Shown here: positions 14,939-21,427 of the stretch, in pieces | Layout of the letters: each line of letters opens with the position of its first letter | Position numbering within the stretch: position 1 is the stretch's first letter | Assembly (NCBI RefSeq): GCF_000308675.1 | Contig: NZ_BAGE01000025.1 | Location: 1-42,493 of the forward strand | DNA from: Nocardia paucivorans NBRC 100373 | Lineage (GTDB): Bacteria; Actinomycetota; Actinomycetes; Mycobacteriales; Mycobacteriaceae | Direction: 5' to 3' | DNA: 42,493 nt | The notes under the pieces: generated by a model | Told to the model about the DNA's origin: nothing | Databases searched by the model: none | The model's input: the letters and a program-made list of their open reading frames with translations, nothing else | Made by a program: the position numbers and the translations under genes

Positions 14939-16750
14939 ATGACAACAACACTCGACCAGATCAGCCCCATCGGATACCAGGGCGACGACCCCACCGTGGC
15001 CGCTCTGCGCGACTCGATCTACGGCCCGTACCTGGCGACCTACCGTAAAGCGCGCGAGCTGATCATGCGGCTCGGCGACGTCCCCCAGGATCACCTGCCC
15101 TACGCGCTGGAAGCCGGAATCGCCCCGGACCTGCTGCGCAGCGTGCTGTCCGAGGTCGGTGTCCCTGCACGCGAGATCACTGCCGATACCCACCTGCGGG
15201 GTGCGCTGGGCGACTGGGCCGCGGTCGCCGCCCCGCACTTGCTGACGGTGTGGACCGGGCATTTCGACCTCGCGATCGGCGCGATCGCGACCCACGGCAC
15301 CGGCGCCCCCTACCAGCAGCAGTGCCTCGCCGACCTCGACACCGGCGCAGCCGTCGGTGTCCTGGCCCTGACCGAGCTCGGCGGCACCAACGGTGCCGAC
15401 CAGCAGATGCAGGCGGTCTGGGATCGCGACGCGGACGGATTCTGGCTGTCCAGCCCCACGATCGGGTCGGTGAAAGGCCCGCCGAATATCGCCGACAACA
15501 CTGTCCCGAAGATCGTGGTGTTCAGTGCGCGCCTGATTTTCGAGGGCCGCGACGAGGGCGTGTTCCTGTTCCTGTCCCGCCTGCGCACGGTCGAAGAAGG
15601 GTTGGCCGACGGTGTCGAGGTGGGCGAGATGTCCAGCAAACTCGGCGCCGCGATGGACCATGGCTGGGCCCTGGCCGACCGGCTGTTCGTCCCTCGCGAG
15701 GGGTTCCTCGGCGGGGAGTGGGCCACGATCACCGACGACGGCGAGTTCCGCTGCGATGAAGCCGATGCGCGGTGGCGCTGCCATCGCTCCATCAGCCCAC
15801 TCGTCGGTGGCCGTCTCGATCTGGCCACCGCCAATATCGCCGCCGCCCGCGCGGGAGTCGCCGGACTGGTCAACTACAGCAAGCAGCGGCCTCACGGTCA
15901 CAGTGACGTCCTGCAACGCGACCTCGTCACCTCCGCCGCACACGCCTACGCGGGCAGCGTGCTGGGCCGGCTGGTCCGCGACCTGTCCACGGACCCCGGC
16001 CAGCAGGAGCGATTGCCGCTGTGGATGACGGTGGTCAAACCGGTCCTGACCACGATCGCGGAGAAAGCGCTGCGCACGTGTAGCGCGCGTGGGGGTGCCC
16101 AGGGGCAGCTACGCTGCAACTACTACCCCGACTGGAACGCCAACGCTCGCGGCTCCACAACCGCCGAAGGCGACAACCAAGTCCTGGAGAAATCCGCCGG
16201 ACGCACCCACCAAGCCCTGTCGACGCTGATCCTGCCCGGAACCCCGACCGTGCGACCGTGGTGGCTCGACATGATCATCACCCGCGAGACGATCCTGGCC
16301 ACCGACCTCTACACCGCCACAGGAATCGATCAGGCCGGCGAAAACTACGAACCCGACGGCACCGCGCTGGGCATTGACTCGATCAGGGCCGACCTCGCCC
16401 GCACCACCGGTGCCAGGCTCATGGCAACTGCTGCCCTGATCGTCGCGGAGGAGGCTACCGACCCGACCGCCGCGACCGTGGCCCGAGCATGTGCGGCGGT
16501 GGTCGCGCTCACCTACCTCGACCGGCACAGCGGTTGGTACAACGCCCACCGCCAGCAGGCCCCGGACCTGGCAGAGGAGATCCACGACGAACTGCGACAC
16601 AACCGCGTCATTGTCACCGCCAACCAGATCCTCCTTGCCGCCGCCTTCGATATCCCCGAACTTCCGGACGCCCCGATGTTCGCCCCCGACTACCTACAGG
16701 CATGGAGTGACCGCGCCGGCTGGGACAAGGCAAAGCTCGCGAACCGATGA
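14939..16750 (+). CDS. Acyl-CoA oxidase/dehydrogenase-like flavoprotein
   Basis: A 603-residue protein with the two-lobed layout of peroxisomal-type acyl-CoA oxidases. Seen: the FAD-contact segment GVLALTELGGTNGADQQ at about residues 140-156 (family CFALTELGHGSN), a WLSSPTIGSVKGPPN stretch, GVFLFLSRLRTVEEG, and a late STTAEGDNQVLEKSAGR, which matches the catalytic TYEGDN of acyl-CoA oxidases with the glutamate kept. It should use FAD to desaturate an acyl thioester, releasing H2O2 if a true oxidase. ATG 14939 (MTTTLDQ) is preferred; an in-frame ATG at 14897 adds 14 residues. Its position after two P450s suggests joint oxidation of an acyl chain or carrier-bound substrate. The next small gene overlaps its stop (ATGA). 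Confidence 0.82.
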   Translation: MTTTLDQISPIGYQGDDPTVAALRDSIYGPYLATYRKARELIMRLGDVPQDHLPYALEAGIAPDLLRSVLSEVGVPAREITADTHLRGALGDWAAVAAPHLLTVWTGHFDLAIGAIATHGTGAPYQQQCLADLDTGAAVGVLALTELGGTNGADQQMQAVWDRDADGFWLSSPTIGSVKGPPNIADNTVPKIVVFSARLIFEGRDEGVFLFLSRLRTVEEGLADGVEVGEMSSKLGAAMDHGWALADRLFVPREGFLGGEWATITDDGEFRCDEADARWRCHRSISPLVGGRLDLATANIAAARAGVAGLVNYSKQRPHGHSDVLQRDLVTSAAHAYAGSVLGRLVRDLSTDPGQQERLPLWMTVVKPVLTTIAEKALRTCSARGGAQGQLRCNYYPDWNANARGSTTAEGDNQVLEKSAGRTHQALSTLILPGTPTVRPWWLDMIITRETILATDLYTATGIDQAGENYEPDGTALGIDSIRADLARTTGARLMATAALIVAEEATDPTAATVARACAAVVALTYLDRHSGWYNAHRQQAPDLAEEIHDELRHNRVIVTANQILLAAAFDIPELPDAPMFAPDYLQAWSDRAGWDKAKLANR

Positions 16751-16962
16751 ACACGGTGCCGTACCGTGTGCGTGCCGGAATCGCCGATCGTGATCGGTGG
16801 CGGTCCTGGCATGCAGATTGCGCGGAGGGGGAGCCGTCATTCGCCTGCTACGAGGAGGCGGATTTCGTCCGTCGGCTGCACGGCGGCCACGGTGCGGCAT
16901 GCGTGCGATTCGCTGCCGCGGTTGCATGGCTCGATGGCCAGGCCGACGACGACTACGCATAG
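16747..16962 (+). CDS. Small hypothetical protein, translationally coupled
   Basis: A 71-residue acidic protein (MNTVPYRVRAGIADRDRW..., ending DGQADDDYA) without a recognisable domain; it has a Trp/Cys-rich centre and no signal or membrane segment. The evidence that it is real is positional: its ATG overlaps the TGA of the acyl-CoA-oxidase-like gene by four bases (ATGA), the usual sign of coupled translation in this genome. It would complete the P450 operon. Function is unknown. Confidence 0.5.
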   Translation: MNTVPYRVRAGIADRDRWRSWHADCAEGEPSFACYEEADFVRRLHGGHGAACVRFAAAVAWLDGQADDDYA

Positions 16963-17278
16963 CCCCGGTTGCGGAGATGATCCTGCGCATTTTGGCCAAC
17001 CCGGGCGATCGGACCGGCGGACACCACGATTCCCAGCCCCTGGTCGTCGTTCCGCAGTCGTTGGAGAACACCTCGAAGCTGGTTGCCTCGCCATTGTCGG
17101 TTACGACTGTCACCGACGGTGCAATCGTGAGACACCCTGGGCGACAACTGTTGTCGATTTGCCTCGGTGCTGATGCACTGTGTGTTTTCCTGGTTGTATG
17201 GGAGGAAGTGGCCGGGTAGACGGTGCCGATTCCCCAGGTATGAGGCCGCCGCGGCCTGGGGAGGAGACGGCGGCTGTC
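16963..17278. other. Intergenic stretch without a supported gene
   Basis: About 316 bases between the P450 operon and the next plus-strand gene. Frames remain open here on both strands but none has a convincing start, ribosome site or recognisable product. A GAGGAG at 17261-17266 is the likely ribosome site for the gene at 17279. No strong hairpin was noticed. Confidence 0.4.
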
Positions 17279-18067
17279 ATGGTCACCGTCAAGACCTATC
17301 CCAATCCGAGCGACAGCTACGGCGAGACGGTATGTGTCGCCGGCGTTCGACTCGATCGAGGCCGTCCGGAGTGGATCCGCCTGTACCCGGTGAAGTTCCG
17401 CAACGCGGACTTCGACAGTCAGTTCAGGAAGTACGAGATCATTCGAGTGAATGGTACGTATCACCAGGTGAAAGACAACCGGCCGGAGTCTTTCCGGCCG
17501 CGTCAGGACGAGTTGGTGCGCGTTGAGCTGCTGGACACGAGCAGGAATTGGCAGCGGCGGCGTATGAACCTCGGCAGCCTTGTCGGCGGGACCACGATGT
17601 GTGAACTCCTCGACCGGAATCCGGTGGGCGGTATGGGTATCCCATCACCGTCGCTGGGGCTGATCAAACCTGTCGATATCGAGACTGCGGTCGTCGATGG
17701 CGACTCGTGGACCCCGGCCGAGCAGGCGAAGATCGACAGAGCCTCGGCGCCGGACTTGTTCGGCAGCTCGCTCGAGCCTCTTCAGCCCGCGCCGTTCGCG
17801 GTCCGGTACAAATACCGCTGCGAAAGCCCGAAGTGCCCCGGACACAAGCAAAAGGTTCTCGACTGGGAGGCCGGGCAGAGCGGCAGAAAATGGTTGCGCG
17901 ACTACGGGGATACCGGCGCCAGGGAAGCCATGCTGAAGAAATGGCGCGACGAGATGCTGTCGGCGGACAACGATGTGCACTTCTACGTCGGTAACCAGAA
18001 TCGTCGTCGCCGCGCCTTCTCCGTCCTCGGTGTCTGGCGTCCGAAGATCGAGAACACCTTGTTCTGA
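17279..18067 (+). CDS. Dual-OB-domain-like protein of unknown function
   Basis: A 262-residue soluble protein. The N-terminal part (VTVKTYPNPSDSYGETVCVAG, then EWIRLYPVKFR) is beta-rich and is what I recall of the dual-OB (DuOB) domain described in conflict-system surveys; a second unit holds YRCESPKCPGHKQKVLDWE, a Cys-x4-Cys-x2-His cluster that may bind zinc, and a late NDVHFYVGNQNRRRRAFSVLGVWRP. Proteins of this type sit next to DUF488 proteins, and that is the case here: the two genes meet tail to tail with no base between stops. The precise role, possibly in nucleic-acid or nucleotide conflict, is not known. ATG 17279 follows GAGGAG at a slightly long distance (12 bases); ATG 17240 is an alternative. 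Confidence 0.7.
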   Translation: MVTVKTYPNPSDSYGETVCVAGVRLDRGRPEWIRLYPVKFRNADFDSQFRKYEIIRVNGTYHQVKDNRPESFRPRQDELVRVELLDTSRNWQRRRMNLGSLVGGTTMCELLDRNPVGGMGIPSPSLGLIKPVDIETAVVDGDSWTPAEQAKIDRASAPDLFGSSLEPLQPAPFAVRYKYRCESPKCPGHKQKVLDWEAGQSGRKWLRDYGDTGAREAMLKKWRDEMLSADNDVHFYVGNQNRRRRAFSVLGVWRPKIENTLF

Positions 18068-18541
18068 CTAGATGTGGACTACGGCCGCGTTCGGTCGAGC
18101 CTCGAGAAGTCGGTGCACGACGATGTTCCGGTGACACTCGGCGTGGTTGTGCTCGAAGCAGAGCAGCGCCACCGCGCCGTCGTCGAGAAGTTCACAGACG
18201 TGGGCCAGCGCGTCATGCGCCGCAGCGCTGTCGAGGACCTTCCTATACCGGGTGCGGGAGGCCGGATCACCTGCGCGGAAGCCGGCACGATTGTCTTTCG
18301 GATTGCCGAGCGCTCGGTGATGGACATAGCCGATGCCCGCTGCGGCGAGGGCCTCCGACAGCTTGGTCTTCGACAATCCGGGTTTACGGCTGAGCGGGGT
18401 GAGGCGCACGTCGACGAGGACACGGACGTCCTCGTCGAGCAGTTGAGCAACGAGATCATCGACGGTTTTCCCCTCGTAACCGATGCTCACCAGGGTTCCC
18501 TCGGGGGTGTCGTGCACAGCGTTGCTGTCAGCGGCTTCCAT
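18068..18541 (-). CDS. DUF488 family protein
   Basis: A 157-residue DUF488 protein. The family signature is complete: SIGYEGKTVDDLVAQLLDEDVRVLVDVR at residues 18-45, LSRKPGLSKTKLSEAL, a central YVHHRALGNPKD, and the C-terminal ALLCFEHNHAECHRNIVVHRL with the conserved CFE and CHR motifs. The biochemical activity is unsettled; computational work places the family in nucleotide or nucleic-acid processing, often in mobile or defence contexts. ATG 18541 has AGGGAG directly upstream. Its TAG stop abuts the TGA of the convergent dual-OB-like gene exactly. Confidence 0.88.
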   Translation of the reverse strand: MEAADSNAVHDTPEGTLVSIGYEGKTVDDLVAQLLDEDVRVLVDVRLTPLSRKPGLSKTKLSEALAAAGIGYVHHRALGNPKDNRAGFRAGDPASRTRYRKVLDSAAAHDALAHVCELLDDGAVALLCFEHNHAECHRNIVVHRLLEARPNAAVVHI

Positions 18542-18695
18542 GGCTCCCTATCGTGCAACACCGGCGTCGGCGGGATTGCAATAACCCCCGGTGACGCGAT
18601 GCAACCGTGACGACAGTCCAGAAGGACGGGCAACGCGCGGCGGTGCATGTCCTGGACGTCCTGAGCTTTCGCCGAGCCGCTCACGATGCTTCGTC

Positions 18696-18731
18696 GCCCG
18701 ATATGGCGAGCAAGTGCTCGCCATATCGGGC
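18696..18731. repeat. 36-bp near-perfect palindrome
   Basis: Arms GCCCGATATGGCGAGCA (18696-18712) and its exact complement (18715-18731) with only AG between. It starts 20 bases past the stop of the small minus-strand gene at 18751 and could be an intrinsic terminator of the U-less type used in actinobacteria, since no T-run follows on either strand. It could equally be a protein-binding or replication/transfer site of the mobile element. Confidence 0.75.
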
Positions 18732-18750
18732 AACGGAGCGATTTTCTCGA

Positions 18751-19104
18751 TCAGGTGTGCTTGGTCAGGCCCTGCAGGGCAGTATGTACATCGGCCACCT
18801 CGTCGAGGAGGGAATTGAGCCGGTCGAGCAAATTCGCCCGTCGTTGGTGAGCGCTGACCGTCTCCGCTTCCGGTAGTTCGGTAACCTCGCGTGGCTGGAC
18901 ACGTGTAGGCGTCGCTGAGGTGTCGTGGCCGAAGATCTCACTGCACAGCCGGCGGACATGGTCCTCGTCGCTGCGGGCGAACCGCCACACGTCTGAGTCC
19001 GGCGTGAGCGTTCCACCGAGTTCGTCGGCCGCATCATGGAAGCGTGGGTTGTAGGGTGCTTCGACTTCCACCTCGGCTCCGACCGAGATGATTACACTTT
19101 GCAT
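18751..19104 (-). CDS. Small protein of the mobile-element type
   Basis: A 117-residue protein. The first half, VISVGAEVEVEAPYNPRFHDAADELGGTLTPDSDVWRFARSDEDHVRRLCSEIFGHD, follows a pattern I recognise from plasmid and integrative-element proteins in actinobacteria: two short beta-rich repeats resembling the fold in which a residue is rated against position, with DxxxWRF as the landmark. The second half is a predicted helical or coiled-coil tail (LLDRLNSLLDEVADVHTALQ). A GAGAGG ribosome site precedes ATG 19104. It lies between the DUF488 gene and the integrase, consistent with belonging to the integrated element. No function can be assigned. Confidence 0.6.
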   Translation of the reverse strand: MQSVIISVGAEVEVEAPYNPRFHDAADELGGTLTPDSDVWRFARSDEDHVRRLCSEIFGHDTSATPTRVQPREVTELPEAETVSAHQRRANLLDRLNSLLDEVADVHTALQGLTKHT

Positions 19105-19285
19105 GGCGGAGGTCCTCTCTCCGTGTCTGCCCCGGCCCGGTGTTAGCCCACCGGCCGGGGCGCATTAGATCTGCCGGGCCCGACGCTATATGTCGTCGGC
19201 CGAGGCGCTCAATACATTCTGGTGAAAACTGCTGTACATCAGCGCTTTTCGTTCTTTCCGCCGGAAAGTGGCGGATCCGGCTCGG

Positions 19286-20359
19286 TCAGGGCAGGCTCCT
19301 GCGATTCGATGTCGCTCTATTCGGCTGCGAGCTCTCTTCTGCATGTATCAGGGGGTGTGGTTCGTTCGTCAAGACGGACAAGGCGGCAGCGACTTCATGA
19401 AGGTTGGCCTTGACATAGGTGGCGGTAGTGCCTGCCTTTTTGCTGGAGTGTCCGGCGTATTCCTTGGCGATCGCGTAGCTGAACGTGCGTTCGACCCAGG
19501 TGAGGGTGGTGTGGCGGAGCCAGTGGGTGCTGACTCCCTGGGTGAGGACCCAGGGCAGGTGTTCGCCGATGCGGTTCCAGAGGTGGTCGTAGCGGCGGTG
19601 CGTGATCGGTTTGCCGTTGCGGTAACGCAGTAGTTGCTCCGATTGCGGGCTGTGGCGGTTCTGGGCGTGGGCGGTGAGATGGGCCATCAGGGTGGGGGAG
19701 ACCGGTTGCCAGCGGTCGGTTCCGTCCTTCTCGCGGAGGTAGATCAGGCATTGGGTGGTGTCGAGGTCGTGGGGGCGCAGTCCCAGCGCGCCGCTGCGGC
19801 GGCAGGCGGTTTCGATATGCAGCCGCAGCAGCAACGAGTCGAGTTCTTGGTCGTTGCCGGTCGTGGCGGCGATACGGCAGATATCGGCGAGTTGGTGGGT
19901 AGGGATTGCGTAGCGGTGTGATTTGCGGCGGGTGGGGCGAGTGAGGGTGCGTGCGGGGTTGTCGGCGGGACGGATCCAGCCTTTCTCCTCGGCGTGGCGG
20001 TAGACGCAGCGGACGGTGGAGATGAAGTGTTCGACCGCGCTGGCGCCGCCGCGGGAGGCCCGGTTGACCCGTACGGTCGTGCGGACAGATTCGGCCAGCT
20101 GGTCGAAGTCGGGTTTGGTCACTTGGTCGAGTCGGCGATCACCCCAGCACTGTTCGAGTCTGTCGAGGTGTGTGCCGTAGGTGCGGCGGGTGCCGGGGCG
20201 CAGGGTTGCGCGCACCGCAGGGACGATCTCGGCGAAGGTAGGTGCCGCAACGGTAGGCGTGAGCAGATCCGCGGGGGAGAGACCCATCTGGGTGAGCAAC
20301 AGCCTGGCCGCAGCGAGGGTGTCGGCCGGGGGAGTTGTGGACTGGTGGGTTGATGTCAT
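19286..20359 (-). CDS. Tyrosine recombinase (integrase)
   Basis: A 357-residue phage-type integrase. An N-terminal SAM-like core-binding domain (YGTHLDRLEQCWG... VEHFISTVRCVYRHAEEKGW) occupies about residues 60-150; the catalytic domain follows. Catalytic residues are all visible: Arg in TACRRSGALGL, Lys in YLREKDGTD, HxLR in STHWLRHTTLT, the second His in AGHSSKK and the nucleophile Tyr in TATYVKAN. It therefore looks active. ATG 20359 is chosen because AGGTGA lies five bases ahead, inside the end of the AbrB-like gene; stop and start are four bases apart, so the two are co-translated. It sits 600 bases from the 3' end of a tRNA-Leu gene, the probable attachment site. Confidence 0.9.
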   Translation of the reverse strand: MTSTHQSTTPPADTLAAARLLLTQMGLSPADLLTPTVAAPTFAEIVPAVRATLRPGTRRTYGTHLDRLEQCWGDRRLDQVTKPDFDQLAESVRTTVRVNRASRGGASAVEHFISTVRCVYRHAEEKGWIRPADNPARTLTRPTRRKSHRYAIPTHQLADICRIAATTGNDQELDSLLLRLHIETACRRSGALGLRPHDLDTTQCLIYLREKDGTDRWQPVSPTLMAHLTAHAQNRHSPQSEQLLRYRNGKPITHRRYDHLWNRIGEHLPWVLTQGVSTHWLRHTTLTWVERTFSYAIAKEYAGHSSKKAGTTATYVKANLHEVAAALSVLTNEPHPLIHAEESSQPNRATSNRRSLP

Positions 20360-20363
20360 CGGG

Positions 20364-20786
20364 TCACCTGCCCAGGAGTTCGATGCGGGCACCGAGCAGG
20401 TTCTCCAACGTCGCGGGAGGATGCACGAGAAGGCGTCCGCTGCTGCGGCGGCCGATCAGCAGTACCCGGTCGCCGACGAACAAGTGGACACGGCGTCGCT
20501 GGCGGAACGGAACCCGGAAGAAGCCGCCAGGGGTGACGTGGACCGGCCCGTCCAGGAGCTGCCCGACGAGCAGTGCATCGTCGGTGACGTCTATATGCAG
20601 GCGTGTGCCCGGGGCCCAGCCGAGAGCAGCGAAGAGGTGATGGTCGAGGATCCGGCCTGCTTCGCCCACCGTGCAGATGCCGTAGACGACATCGCCGTCG
20701 GCTACACGATGCGCTGGGGCGACGGGTGCGGAACCGTGGACCAGTTGGTCCAGCGGTGCCTGTGGGGGGATGAGTGCCGGGATCAT
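20364..20786 (-). CDS. AbrB/MazE/SpoVT-like protein paired with the integrase
   Basis: A 140-residue protein with a swapped-hairpin AbrB-like strand pattern: AGRILDHHLFAALGWAPGTRLHIDVTDDALLV at about residues 43-74 and a second, similar set with RVHLFVGDRVLLIGRRSSGRLLVHPPATLENLL towards the end. Such proteins are regularly found directly upstream of tyrosine integrases in actinobacterial integrative elements and may control excision or integrase expression. The start is firm: AGGAGG four bases before ATG 20786. The gene ends four bases before the integrase start. The role as an excision or transcription regulator is inference. Confidence 0.7.
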   Translation of the reverse strand: MIPALIPPQAPLDQLVHGSAPVAPAHRVADGDVVYGICTVGEAGRILDHHLFAALGWAPGTRLHIDVTDDALLVGQLLDGPVHVTPGGFFRVPFRQRRRVHLFVGDRVLLIGRRSSGRLLVHPPATLENLLGARIELLGR

Positions 20787-20899
20787 CGAACCTCCTGGCG
20801 GTGGCTGCCGAATCGCGGCGCCGAGGAGCTGATGGCGGGTATGGTTGGCGAATCTGCCAGAAATTTCCGCAGGTCAGTAGGCATATTGCCTGGTCCCTT

Positions 20900-20927
20900 C
20901 GTGTGTTCGAGTGCGCTCGAACACACG
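20900..20927 (-). terminator. Hairpin beyond tRNA-Leu, 12-bp arms
   Basis: An inverted repeat with arms 20900-20911 and 20916-20927 (CGTGTGTTCGAG and complement) around TGCG. It lies between the tRNA 3' end and the AbrB-like gene. It may be a second terminator for the tRNA transcript or a recombination arm-type site; the sequence alone cannot decide. Confidence 0.5.
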
Positions 20928-20935
20928 GCACGCAA

Positions 20936-20955
20936 ACCCAGCAAATTTGCTGGGT
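20936..20955 (-). terminator. Probable terminator of the tRNA-Leu transcript
   Basis: A perfect 20-bp palindrome beginning ACCCAGCAAA, five bases past the mature 3' end of the tRNA on the minus strand. Read in the tRNA direction it is a GC-closed hairpin followed by TTTGC, a short U-run, which fits intrinsic termination. It also overlaps the region where the integrase would act. Confidence 0.6.
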
Positions 20956-20960
20956 ATTTG

Positions 20961-21042
20961 TGCGCGAGGGGGGACTTGAACCCCCACGTCCGTGGACACC
21001 AGAACCTAAATCTGGCGCGTCTGCCAATTTCGCCACTCGCGC
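20961..21042 (-). tRNA. tRNA-Leu (anticodon UAG)
   Basis: An 82-base gene whose 5' GCGCGAG pairs exactly with 3' CTCGCGC, followed by discriminator A. The D-arm, an anticodon stem CCAGA/TCTGG with loop TTTAGGT (anticodon TAG, reading CUA and related Leu codons), a long class II variable arm and the T-arm GGGGGTTCAAGTCCCCC are all present. CCA is not encoded. The 3' end faces the integrase gene, so the T-arm and acceptor are the likely attachment core. Confidence 0.95.
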
Positions 21043-21427
21043 TGATGGTACGACCGTCCAAACTTTACCGGGCCCGGGCTCGTTCGCGAAGCAGTGGGTG
21101 GGTGTGGCGTACTCGTCGGTAACTCCACCTGGGATTATAACGATTATATAACGGCCAATATGAGGGAGTCTCATGTTTCCTCGGGTGAAGCATGCGTCGG
21201 ACCTGCGGCTTCAAACATGAGGAAGGTTCATGTTTCCATGATTTCTGGTACGAAAGTGCCAGAAAACTGGTTGGTAGGGCCGGGGCGTGGGGAGAAACCT
21301 GAGGATTTCCTCATGATTTTGTGTGATCCTTGCCAGGAGAGGCCGATCGGGCGTGCGACGCCCGCGCGCCGGAGGAGCCGGGGATGTCTCCGAGGACATG
21401 TCGCCACTAGTAGGAAGTCGAAGCGTC
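21043..21427. promoter_or_regulatory. tRNA-fas intergenic region with TCATGTTT inverted repeats
   Basis: A 385-base region, relatively AT-rich in its first half. TATAAT occurs twice on the minus strand (complement of ATTATA at 21134-21139 and 21143-21148) and could be the -10 of the tRNA gene, although no good -35 is visible. The half-site TCATGTTTCC occurs at 21171-21180 and 21228-21237; its complement AAACATGA at 21213-21220 forms a perfect 8-bp inverted repeat with TCATGTTT at 21228-21235, spaced by seven bases. A further palindrome TGAGGA-TT-TCCTCA is at 21300-21313. These are good candidates for operators of fas. AGGAAG at 21412-21417 precedes the chosen TTG start. Confidence 0.5.

Noticed and set aside
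16694..17464. A 256-codon minus-strand frame over the 71-residue gene
   Set aside because: Arg/Pro-rich, no ribosome site, and it overlaps the end of the acyl-CoA-oxidase-like gene and the start of the dual-OB-like gene.
1..20960. Distal attachment site of the integrated element
   Set aside because: No second copy of the tRNA-Leu 3' sequence was found, so the far end is not in this window.
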